64,000 nt of DNA. It comes from Hyphomonas johnsonii MHS-2. GTDB lineage: Bacteria; Pseudomonadota; Alphaproteobacteria; Caulobacterales; Hyphomonadaceae. The stretch lies in NCBI RefSeq assembly GCF_000685275.1, contig NZ_ARYK01000008.1, positions 62,001 through 126,000 of the forward strand, in the 5' to 3' direction. How positions within the stretch are numbered: position 1 is the stretch's first letter; each line of letters starts with the position of its first letter. A model generated the notes under the pieces. That model was not told the origin of the DNA and searched no databases. It was given only the letters and a program-made list of their open reading frames with translations. The translations under genes were made by a program, and so were the position numbers. This document shows, piece by piece, positions 18,240 to 28,100 of this stretch.

Positions 18240-20102
18240 ATGCCTGATTCCGTCCGTCCCAAGCCCCAGATCCGCAAGCTGCCGGCTGATGTGGTCAACC
18301 GCATCGCCGCGGGTGAAGTGGTTGAGCGCCCGGCTGCGGCGGTCAAGGAACTGGTCGAGAATGCGCTGGATGCGGGTGCAACACGCGTGTCGGTTGCCAT
18401 TGAAGAGGGCGGGCTGAAACGGATCACGATCGAGGACGACGGCTGTGGCATGTCGGCGGAAGACCTGCTGGTGGCGTTGGAGCGGCACGCGACGTCCAAG
18501 CTGGCGGCCGGCGACGATGGCCGGGTGGACCTGCTGAACATTCACACGATGGGCTTCCGGGGCGAGGCCCTGCCGTCGATCGCCTCGGTCAGCCGGATGA
18601 CGCTGACCTCGCGGGCAGACGGCGAGGACGCAGCGGATGTATTCGTCGAATCCGGACGGATCGAGGGCCCGCGCCCTGCGGCGTTCACCGGACGCGGCGA
18701 GACGGGCACGCGGATCGAGGTGCGCGACCTGTTCCACGCGACGCCGGCGCGCCTGAAGTTCATGAAGGGCGAGCGGTCCGAGACAATGGCGGTCACCGAT
18801 GCCGTCAAGCGCCTCGCGATGGCGAACCCGCGCGTGGCGTTCAGCCTGGAGAGCAATGGACGCAGCCTGTTCCGGTATGCGGCGGAGGCGGAAGGCGAGA
18901 CCGGCCAGCTGGGTCGCCTTGGCGCGATCATGGGCCGTGACTTTCGCGAAAACGCAATTGCGATTGATGCCGAGCGGGAGGGCGTGCGCCTGACGGGCTT
19001 TGCGGGCCTGCCGACGCTCAATCGCGGCAATGCGCAGATGCAGTTCATGTTCGTCAATGGCCGGCCCGTGAAGGACCGCATGCTGAACGGCGTGATCCGG
19101 GCGGCCTACCAGGATTTCCTGGCGCGCGACCGCCACCCGATGGCGGCGCTGTTTGTCGAGCTTGATCCGGAATATGTCGACGTCAACGTGCACCCGGCGA
19201 AGACCGAGGTGCGCTTCCGGGAGCCGGGTAATATCCGGGGACTGATGATTGGGGCGCTGCGGCATTCGCTGGCGGCGGCCGGGCACCGGGCGTCAACGAC
19301 CGTGGCAGGGTTTGCGCTGGGCAAGGCGCGCCCCGAGGAAGCGATGCCGACCGGCGCGCTGTTTGCCTCGCGCCCCAGCACGGGCGGCGGCTATGCCTAC
19401 CAGGCACCACGCCCCGAAGCGTATGATCGCAGCGGATTCCAGGACGGGCCGCCCCAGCCTTTCGATTACAGCGATGCGCCCACCGCGCGTGTTGAAACGG
19501 CGCCCGACATGCCGCAGCAGGAATTCCCGCTGGGCGTGGCGCGGGCGCAGTTGCACGAGACCTATATCGTGGCCCAGACGGCGGACGGTATCGTCATTGT
19601 CGACCAGCACGCCGCGCACGAGCGCCTCGTTTACGAGGACATGAAACGCCAGATGGCGGCGGGCGGTGTGAAGCGTCAGGCCCTGCTGATCCCTGACGTG
19701 GTGGAGCTGACCGAGGATGAGGCCGCCCGCGTGCTGGAGCGCGCCGACGAACTGGCCGAGTTGGGCCTCGAGATCGAGCCGTTCGGCGCGGGAGCGGTGT
19801 GCGTGCGGGCGACACCGGCCCTGTTCGGCGAGATGGACGCCATCGGCCTGATCCGCGACCTGGCAGATGACTTCGCGGAGTATGAATCCGGCCTCGCGCT
19901 GACGGAACGGTTCGAGGAAGTCATGGGCAACATGGCCTGCCGGGGCTCTGTGCGGGCCGGGCGGCGGCTGAACGGCGATGAGATGAACGCCCTGCTGCGC
20001 CAGATGGAGGCAACGCCGCATTCCGGCCAGTGCAACCATGGGCGGCCGACCTATGTGGAACTCAAGCTCGCTGACGTCGAGCGCCTGTTCGGGCGGCGCT
20101 AG
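18240..20102 (+). CDS. mutL: DNA mismatch repair protein MutL with endonuclease motif
   Basis: Encodes 620 aa from ATG 18240 (GTG directly before). The N-terminal GHKL ATPase is clear: [49 protein letters not shown] and [20 protein letters not shown] variable Pro-rich linker of about 80 residues follows, then the dimerisation domain with [12 protein letters not shown] at residues 455-466, matching the DQHA-x2-E-x4-E metal site of MutL homologues that nick DNA themselves, unlike the E. coli protein, which relies on MutH. The end, [14 protein letters not shown] with [11 protein letters not shown], is also typical. The start ribosome-binding site is weak. Confidence 0.97.
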   Translation: MPDSVRPKPQIRKLPADVVNRIAAGEVVERPAAAVKELVENALDAGATRVSVAIEEGGLKRITIEDDGCGMSAEDLLVALERHATSKLAAGDDGRVDLLNIHTMGFRGEALPSIASVSRMTLTSRADGEDAADVFVESGRIEGPRPAAFTGRGETGTRIEVRDLFHATPARLKFMKGERSETMAVTDAVKRLAMANPRVAFSLESNGRSLFRYAAEAEGETGQLGRLGAIMGRDFRENAIAIDAEREGVRLTGFAGLPTLNRGNAQMQFMFVNGRPVKDRMLNGVIRAAYQDFLARDRHPMAALFVELDPEYVDVNVHPAKTEVRFREPGNIRGLMIGALRHSLAAAGHRASTTVAGFALGKARPEEAMPTGALFASRPSTGGGYAYQAPRPEAYDRSGFQDGPPQPFDYSDAPTARVETAPDMPQQEFPLGVARAQLHETYIVAQTADGIVIVDQHAAHERLVYEDMKRQMAAGGVKRQALLIPDVVELTEDEAARVLERADELAELGLEIEPFGAGAVCVRATPALFGEMDAIGLIRDLADDFAEYESGLALTERFEEVMGNMACRGSVRAGRRLNGDEMNALLRQMEATPHSGQCNHGRPTYVELKLADVERLFGRR

Positions 20103-20109
20103 TCAGGGC

Positions 20110-21138
20110 CTATTCCACGCCGTCGCTGTCGACTTCCTTGATGAACGTGGTGAGCGCGCCGAAATAGCAGTCCGGATTGTCATATTGGACGAAGTGTCCC
20201 GCATCCGGGCAGAGCGTCAGGTCCGCATGTGGAATTTCGTCCGCCATCCTGGCCATGTAGGCCGGGTCCATCGTGTCTTCCTGGCTGCCGATGACCAGCG
20301 TCGGCACGGTAATTTCGTGCAGGTCAGCGAACCGGTCCCAATCCACCAGCGTGCCGCCGGCGCTCATTTCGCTCGGCCCCTGCATGGCGACGTATTTCGC
20401 GCCGTTCAGGTGTTCGAACATGGACAGCACTTCAGGTGGCCATTGGTCGACCGGGCGGCGCAGGATGTGCTGGGTATAAAAGGAGTTCATCAGCAGCTCC
20501 ATGTAGCGCGGATTCTCGAAATCGCCAGCGGCCTCATAGTCCAGGATTTCCCGCAGGACCGCGGGGTCCATCCGAGGCTGCAGCACGGTCTTCGAATAGT
20601 CGACATAGGCCGGGATGCTGGCGATCATGTTGGAGATGATCACGCCCTTGAGATGGTCCTGATGCGCCAGCGCATATTCCATGGCGAGCAGGCCGCCCCA
20701 AGACTGGCCGTAGAGATAGAAATTGTCCCTGTCGAGACCGAGCGCCTCGCGCACCTGGTCGACTTCGCTGACGGCTGCCTCGATGGTCCAGAGGTCCGGA
20801 TCATTGGGCTGGTCGGACAGCCAGGAGTCGAGTTGATCATAGTAATAGAACGCGATACCGGCCTGCGGGAAATGGTCCTCGAAGGTCTTGAAGGCCTCAT
20901 GATCCGCGCCGGGCCCGCCGTGCAGGAGGAGGACCTTGATGCGCGGATTGTCGCCGACCTGTTTCGTCCAGACCTTGAAGTCGCCCTTGGGGGTCGTGAT
21001 CGGGATCATCCGGACGCCGGCCTCTTCCGTGGCGTCAGTCGCTGGTGCAGCCGCGACTTCCGGTGCGTCTGTGGGCGCAGGCGGCGAACAGGCCGCCACG
21101 ACAAGTGCCAGAATAGCGGTGGTCAAATAGTTGCGCAC
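20110..21138 (-). CDS. Proline iminopeptidase-type alpha/beta hydrolase lipoprotein
   Basis: Encodes 342 aa. Lipoprotein signal MRNYLTTAILALVVAAC (Cys about 17), then an Ala/Pro linker. The catalytic domain starts near residue 45: HGGPGADHEAF (oxyanion motif typical of proline iminopeptidases), GQSWGGLLAMEYAL with the nucleophile Ser, and a terminal PDAGHFVQYDNP with the catalytic His. The family removes N-terminal proline or similar residues. Being exported and lipid-anchored is less usual and suggests processing of peptides in the periplasm. Convergent with mutL, seven bases apart. Confidence 0.87.
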   Translation of the reverse strand: MRNYLTTAILALVVAACSPPAPTDAPEVAAAPATDATEEAGVRMIPITTPKGDFKVWTKQVGDNPRIKVLLLHGGPGADHEAFKTFEDHFPQAGIAFYYYDQLDSWLSDQPNDPDLWTIEAAVSEVDQVREALGLDRDNFYLYGQSWGGLLAMEYALAHQDHLKGVIISNMIASIPAYVDYSKTVLQPRMDPAVLREILDYEAAGDFENPRYMELLMNSFYTQHILRRPVDQWPPEVLSMFEHLNGAKYVAMQGPSEMSAGGTLVDWDRFADLHEITVPTLVIGSQEDTMDPAYMARMADEIPHADLTLCPDAGHFVQYDNPDCYFGALTTFIKEVDSDGVE

Positions 21139-21235
21139 AGGCCCCCCCTCGGATTACTTGACGCGTCTAAGCCTACAGGACACCTGACAGGGCGTAAAAC
21201 GGAATCGCGGAATACCGCGCAAGGGAGGACGAGCC

Positions 21236-22387
21236 ATGGCCGGAGCCGCATCAGCCATCAATATCAGCGACCTGCGCGAGTTGGCGAAGCGCCGCCTGCC
21301 GCGCATGGTGTTCGACTATATCGACGGAGGCGCCGAGGACGAGATGACCTTGCGGCGGTCCGTGGACCGGTTCGACGATTTCGAATGGGTCTGGAATTCG
21401 CTGGTCGATGTTTCGGAAATCAACACCGCGACCCGGGTGATGGGGCAGCCGAACGCGCAACCGTTCTTCGTCTCGCCGACGGCGGCGTCCTGCCTGTTCC
21501 ACCCACGCGCGGGCGAACTCGCGACAGGGCGTGCCGCCAATGCGGCCGGTGTCGCCTATTCGATATCGACATTGGCGAGCAAGTCGCTGGAGGATATCGC
21601 GGCGGCCGCGCCGGACGTGCCGAAATTTATCCAGGTCTATGTCTGGAAGGACCGGGGCCTGGTGAAGGACTTCCTGGCGCGGGCCAAGGCCGCCGGGTTC
21701 ACGGGCTGTATCCTGACGGTCGATGCCGTGATTGCCGGCAATCGCGAGCGTGACCCGCGCAATGGTTTTTCAATTCCGCCTTCGGTGAACTGGAAGACGG
21801 CCACGCAGGCCCTCGCCCGGCCCGGCTACTTGATGGACCTCGCCCGATCACCGGCCATCGCACCGGCGAATTTCGAAGGCGTCGACACGGGCGGGCGCGA
21901 TGTGATGGGCGTGATCAACGAGCTTTTCGACCGGACCATGACCTGGAAGGATGCCGAATGGATGGCCCAGGAATGGGGCGGGCCGTTCGCCATCAAGGGC
22001 ATCAGCACGGCAGAGGATGCGCGTCGCGCGCTGGACGCCGGGGCAAGCACGGTCTGGCTGTCGAACCATGGCGGCCGGCAGATCGACACCTCGGTGCCGG
22101 TGATCGACCTGTTGCCTGAAGTGCGCGCGGCGGTCGGTGCAGGCGTGGAAGTGATCGCCGATGGTGGCGTGCGGCGCGGCAGCCATGTCCTGAAACTGAT
22201 CGCACGGGGCGCCAGCAGCGTGGCGCTGGGCCGGGCCTGCCTGTACGGGCTGGCGGCCGGCGGCGAGGCCGGCGTGACGCGGGCGCTGGACATTATGGCC
22301 TCAGACGTGGAGCGTCTGCTCGGCCTGCTCGGCATTCCGGACGTTTCCCAGCTCGACGAGCGCCTGCTGCGCCCGAGAGCCGGGTAG
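21236..22387 (+). CDS. FMN-dependent alpha-hydroxy-acid oxidase/dehydrogenase (L-lactate type)
   Basis: Encodes 383 aa. A TIM-barrel flavoenzyme oxidising L-2-hydroxy acids (lactate, glycolate or similar) to keto acids. Seen in order: KRRLPRMVFDYIDGGAEDE at the N-terminus, PTAASCLFHPRAGE, TVDAVIAGNRERDPRNGF, AIKGISTAEDARRALDAGAS, SNHGGRQID (catalytic His and Arg) and ADGGVRRGSHVLKLIARGA. The size and start fit LldD/glycolate oxidase. The ribosome-binding site AGGGAGGA is strong. Whether it uses quinone or oxygen cannot be read from the sequence. Stop nearly touches the convergent DUF1501 gene. Confidence 0.92.
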   Translation: MAGAASAINISDLRELAKRRLPRMVFDYIDGGAEDEMTLRRSVDRFDDFEWVWNSLVDVSEINTATRVMGQPNAQPFFVSPTAASCLFHPRAGELATGRAANAAGVAYSISTLASKSLEDIAAAAPDVPKFIQVYVWKDRGLVKDFLARAKAAGFTGCILTVDAVIAGNRERDPRNGFSIPPSVNWKTATQALARPGYLMDLARSPAIAPANFEGVDTGGRDVMGVINELFDRTMTWKDAEWMAQEWGGPFAIKGISTAEDARRALDAGASTVWLSNHGGRQIDTSVPVIDLLPEVRAAVGAGVEVIADGGVRRGSHVLKLIARGASSVALGRACLYGLAAGGEAGVTRALDIMASDVERLLGLLGIPDVSQLDERLLRPRAG

Positions 22388-22390
22388 ACG

Positions 22391-23818
22391 TCAGGCGTTC
22401 ATGAAGCCGAGATTCTTCTCGTTGAAGTTTGCGAGGTTCGGCAGGGCGTTCGCCAGTTCGGTACTGTCGAGGCCGAACCATGTTCCCAGTGTCGCGGCGA
22501 ACTGTTCGACCGAGACTTTCGGGATCATCCGCCCGTGTGTCGACGTGTAGGACTGCGAACTGAAGTCCGGCGGCGGGATGTCGCCATAGATGGCCTTGCC
22601 CTTGACGGATCCGCCGGTGACGATCTGGTGGCCGCCCCAGCCATGGTCCGTGCCGTCGCCATTGTCGATCGTGGTACGGCCGAATTCCGACATCGTGAAC
22701 AGCGTGACGTCATCCCAGACGCCCATGGATATCATCGCGGTACGGAAGGCAGTAATCGCTTCGGAAAGCTGGGCCTGCAATCCGGGCAGGGTCCCGGTCT
22801 GGCCGCTATGGGTGTCGTAGCCGCCCATGAAAGCGTAGAATATCTGACGGTTGGTATCGAGCGCCTGGCGAATCTGGATCGTGTTGGCGACAGCGTACAG
22901 CTGGCCGCCGATATTGGAACTTGGGAACACCGTCGCGACAGGCGAAGACGTGCTCAGCGCCGCGTCGTAGGCGCGGTTATTGATGACGCCGCTGCCCGAC
23001 CGGGTGGCATAGTCGCGGGCGAACAGGTTGCTTTCGCCGTAGCTGGTCTTTGACAGGAAGGAATCGAGGCGCGAGCGGGCCTGATTGTACCGGGAATCCC
23101 CTCCAAGCAGGTAGGCCTGGTCGACGAGGTCGACACTTTGCCCACCCGTGAACGAGATCGTGAACTGGCGGGCTTCCGCGCCGGACAGGAAGACGTCGCT
23201 CGTGCCGGTCGAAACCATGCTGTAGAGCGGGTTCATGGTCGAGTTCGAGCGGATGGCGGCATCCGCAAAACTGCCGCCCCAGCCGTAGCGTGCCCCTTCG
23301 ACACTGAGCGACATCCAGGTTGACTGCTGGTCATTGTGGGAAAACAGGCGTGGCGGCAGGTCGACGCGGCCGGCCGTCATGTCGTCGCGGGTTGTCGGTT
23401 CGATCAGGGGCCCGACATTTCCGACCACAGCGAGGTCGCCCGCTTCGAAGATCGATTGCAGGCCGGACAGCTGCGACGGAACGCCGAACTGGCGTCCGCC
23501 GAACGCCGAGGCGTTGGTCGGGTTCAATGCCAGCAGGTTCGCGCGGTCCCGCGATGATGACCCGGACCCGACACCATACGCGCCGAGCAGGCCGGGCCGG
23601 ATGTTGCGCAACTGATCGAACGAAGCCTGGTCGCGCGGAATGATCGTGTCCGCATGATCCATCCCGCCCTTCAGGAAGATGCAGACAATTGCCTTGTAGC
23701 CACTCGTGTCGGCGGCAAATGCCTTGTTGCTTGTCAGGGTGCTGAGCGCACCTGTCCCTGCCAGGAACCCCGTCGCGGTGCCTGCCTGCAGGAATCGGCG
23801 TCGATTGATATTGGCCAT
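22391..23818 (-). CDS. DUF1501 family exported protein
   Basis: Encodes 475 aa. The N-terminus has a twin-arginine signal: NRRRFLQAGTATGFLAGTGAL, cleavage about AFA. The mature domain is DUF1501: FLKGGMDHADTIIP, GVPSQLSGLQSIFEAGDLAVVGNVGP, SHNDQQSTWMS, TMSEFGRTTIDNGDGTDHGWG (conserved metal-binding-like motif of the alkaline phosphatase superfamily relatives) and GGSVKGKAIYGDIP. It is encoded 17 bp after the DUF1800 gene on the same strand; these two families are almost always adjacent. The biochemical role is unknown. Confidence 0.92.
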   Translation of the reverse strand: MANINRRRFLQAGTATGFLAGTGALSTLTSNKAFAADTSGYKAIVCIFLKGGMDHADTIIPRDQASFDQLRNIRPGLLGAYGVGSGSSSRDRANLLALNPTNASAFGGRQFGVPSQLSGLQSIFEAGDLAVVGNVGPLIEPTTRDDMTAGRVDLPPRLFSHNDQQSTWMSLSVEGARYGWGGSFADAAIRSNSTMNPLYSMVSTGTSDVFLSGAEARQFTISFTGGQSVDLVDQAYLLGGDSRYNQARSRLDSFLSKTSYGESNLFARDYATRSGSGVINNRAYDAALSTSSPVATVFPSSNIGGQLYAVANTIQIRQALDTNRQIFYAFMGGYDTHSGQTGTLPGLQAQLSEAITAFRTAMISMGVWDDVTLFTMSEFGRTTIDNGDGTDHGWGGHQIVTGGSVKGKAIYGDIPPPDFSSQSYTSTHGRMIPKVSVEQFAATLGTWFGLDSTELANALPNLANFNEKNLGFMNA

Positions 23819-23835
23819 GCTGTATCTTTCTGAGA

Positions 23836-25689
23836 CTAGCGCTGGATGGCGTAAGCGGGAGAACTGATCGTCATGAACACGGCGAGCTGGACGCGCCTCA
23901 GACGGTCCATGTCCGCCGTTCCCGAACCGATCGGGATGGTGCCGACGGCGGCGATGATGTCAGCGCGCAATGCGTCGGTCATGGTGTCGCCGGTCAACAA
24001 GAGGTCGAGCCGGTCGACCAGGGCGGTCGGATCATTTGCGAGCGTAATCTCGTCGCGATAATCCGGCACGAAATTGGGGCCGGACCCGGACGCGCCCGAG
24101 ACATCGAGGATGTATTTGGTCATCATGTTCATGTAGCCGATTACCGACCCTTCGTTGACCAGCTGGAATTCCGGCGCGGTCAGCCCCTGGGCGCCGGTCT
24201 CGGATCCGGGTGAGATGAACCCTGGACGATAGAAGTTGAACACCGACGGCGAGCGGAATGGCTGTTGGGCGAGGCGCGTTGCCGGGTTGGAGGTGTCATT
24301 AAGCAATTCCTCACGGGAGGAATCGACATCGGTGATCTCGAACGCGCGTGCCCAGTGGACGAACTTGAGAACGGGTTCACGGATTTTCCCGCGCTGGACA
24401 TCCGTGGCTGCGTTGGCATCGTGGAGGCTGGCGTCGAGCAGGATCGCTGCCACGGTCGCCTCGAGGTCGCCGCGTTCGCCGGTGCCGAACACCGTGCCGT
24501 TCTTGGCGACATAGGTGCCGGCGTCGAATGCAGCCGACACGCGCCCGACATATTCCGGACTCGGAGAACTGGCTGTCAGCCGTTGTATCAGTTGCCGTGA
24601 TACGAACGGTCCGACATTTGGATGCGCGAAAATCGTGTCGAGTGCGCGCTTGATGCTTTCATCGCCGCCGGTATTGGCGGGGATTGTGGTGCCAAGGAAG
24701 CTCTTGGGTTCCTTCGAATGCAAGGTGTCGAACATCACCAGGCGCTTGTACATGCCGTCGGGGTCTGCCGAATAGAAGCTGGACCCTTTCCAGCTGAGGC
24801 CGGTGAAGACCTTGGCCAGGCCTTCGACATCGCTGTTGTCGAATATCTCGACTTCCTTGCCGTTCACGAGCTTCGGCGTTCCGTCGGGATTGAGTTCGTT
24901 CACGCCGATGGTGAACAGCTGCATGACTTCCCGCGCGTAGTTCTCGTCGGGCATGCGGCCGGTGTCCGGGTCGCCCTTTTCATTGCGCCAGTATGTCAGG
25001 TAGCGCGCCATGGCGGACGAGTAGGTCACATCTTCGAGCAGGTCGCGGAAATTGCCGAAGGCATTGCGCGACAGCACGTCCATGAAATAGCCGACCTGCG
25101 GGGTCTGGCCGTACATGTCGGCGTCGGAGATGACGAACAGCTGGGACAGGGCAAACACCATGCGCGTGCGCAACTGGTCGTCGGCCAGGATCATGTTGTC
25201 CCAGAACATTGGCTGGTGCTTGTAGGCGTCAATGTTTTCGCCGGAATTCTGGCGGGCGAGGAGCGGTGCGAGATATTGCGTCGCGGGCTTGGCGATTTCT
25301 GCTTCCAGCCAGACTTCCTCATCCATTCCGACAACGGACTGGATGTCGGGATACGAGGCACCGAATGTCGTGCGGGCGAGGAAGCGCTGTGCCTCGATCG
25401 GGTCATCGATATGCGTGTCATAGGGACCGGCCGGCGGGGGCGGCGATCCGGGCGGAGGCGGTGGTGGAGGCGGCGGAGGTGGAGGTGATGGCGGAGGCGG
25501 TGGGCTCGGCGGCGGTGGTGGAGGAGGGGGCGGCGGTGGCGGAGGTGACATCGGAGGCGGCGGCGGCGGGGGAATGGATACGCCGCCCCCGGTGCCACCA
25601 TCACCCCCACCGCCACATGCGGCGACGAACGTGCCGAGGACCAGCGTGGCAGCGAGCGATTGCACGTGCGTTCGCGACGGCTGTTTCAT
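23836..25689 (-). CDS. DUF1800 family lipoprotein with long polyproline linker
   Basis: Encodes 617 aa. Lipoprotein signal with lipobox VAAC (Cys about 25), a Gly-rich stretch, then about 60 residues of nearly pure proline and serine (PPPPPPPPPSPPPPP), encoded by 25431-25590. The rest is DUF1800: HIDDPIEAQRFLARTTFG, MFWDNMILADDQLRTRMVFALSQLFVI, DENYAREVMQLFTIGV, KVFTGLSWKG and DTIFAHPNVGPFVSRQLIQRL, ending in the conserved LLTGD region. The polyproline stalk would hold the globular domain away from the membrane, perhaps through the peptidoglycan. Partner of the DUF1501 protein downstream. Confidence 0.93.
   Translation of the reverse strand: MKQPSRTHVQSLAATLVLGTFVAACGGGGDGGTGGGVSIPPPPPPPMSPPPPPPPPPPPPPSPPPPPSPPPPPPPPPPPPGSPPPPAGPYDTHIDDPIEAQRFLARTTFGASYPDIQSVVGMDEEVWLEAEIAKPATQYLAPLLARQNSGENIDAYKHQPMFWDNMILADDQLRTRMVFALSQLFVISDADMYGQTPQVGYFMDVLSRNAFGNFRDLLEDVTYSSAMARYLTYWRNEKGDPDTGRMPDENYAREVMQLFTIGVNELNPDGTPKLVNGKEVEIFDNSDVEGLAKVFTGLSWKGSSFYSADPDGMYKRLVMFDTLHSKEPKSFLGTTIPANTGGDESIKRALDTIFAHPNVGPFVSRQLIQRLTASSPSPEYVGRVSAAFDAGTYVAKNGTVFGTGERGDLEATVAAILLDASLHDANAATDVQRGKIREPVLKFVHWARAFEITDVDSSREELLNDTSNPATRLAQQPFRSPSVFNFYRPGFISPGSETGAQGLTAPEFQLVNEGSVIGYMNMMTKYILDVSGASGSGPNFVPDYRDEITLANDPTALVDRLDLLLTGDTMTDALRADIIAAVGTIPIGSGTADMDRLRRVQLAVFMTISSPAYAIQR
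25431..25590. repeat. Low-complexity polyproline-coding tract
   Basis: An irregular GGN-type tandem stretch (minus strand CCN codons) encoding the Pro/Ser stalk of the DUF1800 protein. It is simple-sequence DNA and probably variable in length between strains. Confidence 0.8.
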
Positions 25690-26015
25690 TGGTTGTCCCT
25701 CTACTCTAATCTTGCCTGTATTGCGGTTTCCCGGGCGCGAGTGAACTGAAGGATTAGTTAGAATCGCCCGTCCACACAGGCATTTCGCGCCAATCTTCCG
25801 GTCGGGCCGGCCGCTGTGGCTGCGCCCAATGCCTCATCCCCTGCAAGCATAGCAATGGTTAATTGCAGTGAAACTCAAATGAATTCAAAGTTCAACCGCC
25901 AGAAGCTGGAAAGTTCGTGTCGGGCGGACCATCGCCGATGCGGGCGTTCCGGCTGGACCGCGCGATCAATCATTAATTTTTTATATGGTTGTTTTTAAAG
26001 CAGTCCTGCCGCTGG
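25690..26015. other. Intergenic region between the DUF1800 and phosphodiesterase-type genes
   Basis: About 325 bp without a supported gene. It holds the promoter side of the DUF1800 operon (right after 25689) and the 3' side of the phosphodiesterase-type gene. Composition is more AT-rich than its surroundings (GGTTAATTGCAGTGAAACTC; CATTAATTTTTTATATGG). The short open frames here have no plausible codon use. No terminator hairpin seen. Confidence 0.5.
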
Positions 26016-27404
26016 TCAGGTCTGTTTTCGCGTCGGCGGCGCCTTGCCGGGGGCCTTGGCCTTCTCCGCCTTGCGCGCATTCTTTCGTTGCCGGCGGAAA
26101 GTATCGGCCTTGCCGGAGGCAACCCAGCACAATATCCGCCACGCTTCGCCGAGTGTCATATGGGGGGCTGGCGCGATGGTGCCGACCTTTTCCCGGGCCG
26201 CGACCTTGGGGGCCTTGCGCTTGCGATTGCGCCGCTTCCTGCCGACCGGTTCGGCCGGTTCCGGCGGCGAACTGACAGGCTCGGCTTCTTCTGAATACTC
26301 GACCTGCGCCGGGACGTCGCTCTTCTCGAATTCAGGCTCCAGATTGTGCAGGAGGTGTTCATCCGAAAAGTCGATGGCGAGTTCCACCCACAGCGGCAGG
26401 TGGTCTGACATCTGCCAGGTCAGCCAGCGCTTCGAATAATAGTCCTTGTCCTTGCCGCGGTCCTTCGGCGTGCCGTCGCTGTCGAGGTCGCGGTGGCGTG
26501 CGGGCAGCACCGGCGCGTAGTGGTCATAATGGTCGGGCCTGAACACGGCCTCGGAGAAATTGAACACGCCGGCCGACAGGAAGGTAACCTCGTCCTTGCG
26601 TGTGCGGAAGGCGATCTGGTCGTAATACTTGGTGCCGAGAAGGTTGGACGGGAACAGGTCCGGCGGCAGCTGGAACCCGGCCTTGGTCAGCGCTCCCATT
26701 GTCTCGTCGACCGTGTTCTTGATGTTGAAATCGCCAAGCAGGATGAAATTCTCGTCCTCGCGCTCGGCGCGGCCCGCCATTTCCCTGGCGATATACTCGA
26801 TCTCCTTGACCCGGCGCTTGTAGCCGTCAGTGTCCTTGCCGTCCTCGCCGAAATAGATGTGCACGGTACACAGCGAGAACTTGAACCAGCCGGCCTGGAA
26901 CGAGACCATGAAGGGTGTGCGGGCAAATTGCTGTTCGTCGGGCAGGAGGGCGTGCTTGGGCAGCACGATCTCGCCGGCGATGTTGCGGAAGCGGACCTTG
27001 TTCTTGTCGTACACGAACGCCATGCGCTCGCGATTGCCGGACGCGCCGACAGTGACGTCGGTGGCGATGAAGTCCCAGCCCGGCCCCATCAGGCGCATGA
27101 CATCCTTCAGCGGGCCCAGATCCTCATTGACCTCCTGCAGGGCGCAGATGTCGAAGGCGGACAGGATTTCGGCGATATAGAACAGGCTCTCGCGGCGGCG
27201 CGGGCCGTGGCGAAACTTGTTATTGTCGAAATCGCGCAGGTTCCAGGTGCCGATAATGATCGAGGCGTCCTTGGTCTTGCGGGGGATGCCGTCGGGCAGG
27301 GGCGATTTCAACCGGGCGCGCAGGTCGAGCAGGCGCCGTGATGTCCAGTCGCGCTCGGCAAGCGAGAACAGCCGTGTGTCCCGAAGGTCCGTATACCAGG
27401 CCAT
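26016..27404 (-). CDS. Endonuclease/exonuclease/phosphatase-family protein
   Basis: Encodes 462 aa. The EEP fold runs from about residue 45 to 355: IIIGTWNLRDFDNNKF (catalytic Asn), ALQEVNEDL (metal-binding Glu), FSLCTVHIYFG, NFILLGDFNIKN (D-F-N motif) and MSDHLPLWVEL (terminal Asp-His). The C-terminal 100 residues are low-complexity, with Lys/Arg/Pro-rich segments (RKRRNRKRKAPK). No signal peptide is seen, so it is probably cytoplasmic; the basic tail suggests nucleic acid binding. Substrate unknown. Confidence 0.88.
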   Translation of the reverse strand: MAWYTDLRDTRLFSLAERDWTSRRLLDLRARLKSPLPDGIPRKTKDASIIIGTWNLRDFDNNKFRHGPRRRESLFYIAEILSAFDICALQEVNEDLGPLKDVMRLMGPGWDFIATDVTVGASGNRERMAFVYDKNKVRFRNIAGEIVLPKHALLPDEQQFARTPFMVSFQAGWFKFSLCTVHIYFGEDGKDTDGYKRRVKEIEYIAREMAGRAEREDENFILLGDFNIKNTVDETMGALTKAGFQLPPDLFPSNLLGTKYYDQIAFRTRKDEVTFLSAGVFNFSEAVFRPDHYDHYAPVLPARHRDLDSDGTPKDRGKDKDYYSKRWLTWQMSDHLPLWVELAIDFSDEHLLHNLEPEFEKSDVPAQVEYSEEAEPVSSPPEPAEPVGRKRRNRKRKAPKVAAREKVGTIAPAPHMTLGEAWRILCWVASGKADTFRRQRKNARKAEKAKAPGKAPPTRKQT

Positions 27405-27476
27405 GCCCGTTTACTCCGCATTCTGCGATGCCTAGCGTTTCGGCAAGTTTGGTTACCGAGAGGTTAATTTTCGGGT

Positions 27477-28100
27477 CTAACCGAATGCCAGCAGGGGGTA
27501 GGCGAGCAGGTTCGTCAGCGCATGAACGAACCAGCCGGGCAGGACCGAGCCATCGCCGACAGTCTCGTTCAGCCACGCCATGACCCAGCCGCCGATGGCG
27601 GGGATGAGGAAAATGCCCGCCGCCAGCGGCACGGAAAAGTCCGGCCCGCCGGGCGCGACGAAGATGATCAGGTGGATGGCACCGAACAGTGCCGCATGGA
27701 GCGTGTTGCCGACTGGCATGCCGAGCCACACGATCAGCCGCTTGGCCAGCAGGCCGCGGAAGAAGAGTTCTTCCGTGAACGAGGTCTTGACCAGGGCGAT
27801 CAGCAGGATGACGGCCACGATCTCCGCACTGAAACCCTTCGCGGCCAGCATGCCGGTGATCGTGTTGTCGGCGGCGGCAGTGTCCTTGAGCGGCGTGAAC
27901 CAGACCAGCGCCAGGCTGAGCGGGATCAGCACGAGCGCCGCGGCACCGGTGGTGAGCCATGATCGACTGGGCGGCAGGTAGAGGCCCGTAAAGGCCCTGA
28001 ATTTTCCGCGGCGCTTTCCGGCAAAGGCGTAGGCAATTCCCGCCAAGGCGAGAACGACCAGTGCCTGTACCAGCGTGTTCACGATTTCCTGGACCAGCAT
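27477..28100 (-). CDS. CPBP family intramembrane glutamic endopeptidase
   Basis: Encodes 207 aa, almost all membrane helices. The CPBP (CAAX protease/Rce1-like) motifs are seen: EELFFRGLLAKRL (motif 1, E-E-x-x-x-R), FGAIHLIIF (motif 2) and a third with HALTNLL. The family cleaves peptide bonds within or near the membrane, in prenyl-protein, bacteriocin-immunity or signalling roles. No partner is evident. GGGAG lies about nine bases before the start. It is unlikely to be co-transcribed with the phosphodiesterase gene (72-bp gap), though both read on the minus strand. Confidence 0.88.
   Translation of the reverse strand: MLVQEIVNTLVQALVVLALAGIAYAFAGKRRGKFRAFTGLYLPPSRSWLTTGAAALVLIPLSLALVWFTPLKDTAAADNTITGMLAAKGFSAEIVAVILLIALVKTSFTEELFFRGLLAKRLIVWLGMPVGNTLHAALFGAIHLIIFVAPGGPDFSVPLAAGIFLIPAIGGWVMAWLNETVGDGSVLPGWFVHALTNLLAYPLLAFG

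Noticed and set aside
25431..25590. Possible CRISPR or tandem repeat array
   Set aside because: No spacers or fixed repeat length; it is irregular proline-codon DNA within the DUF1800 gene.
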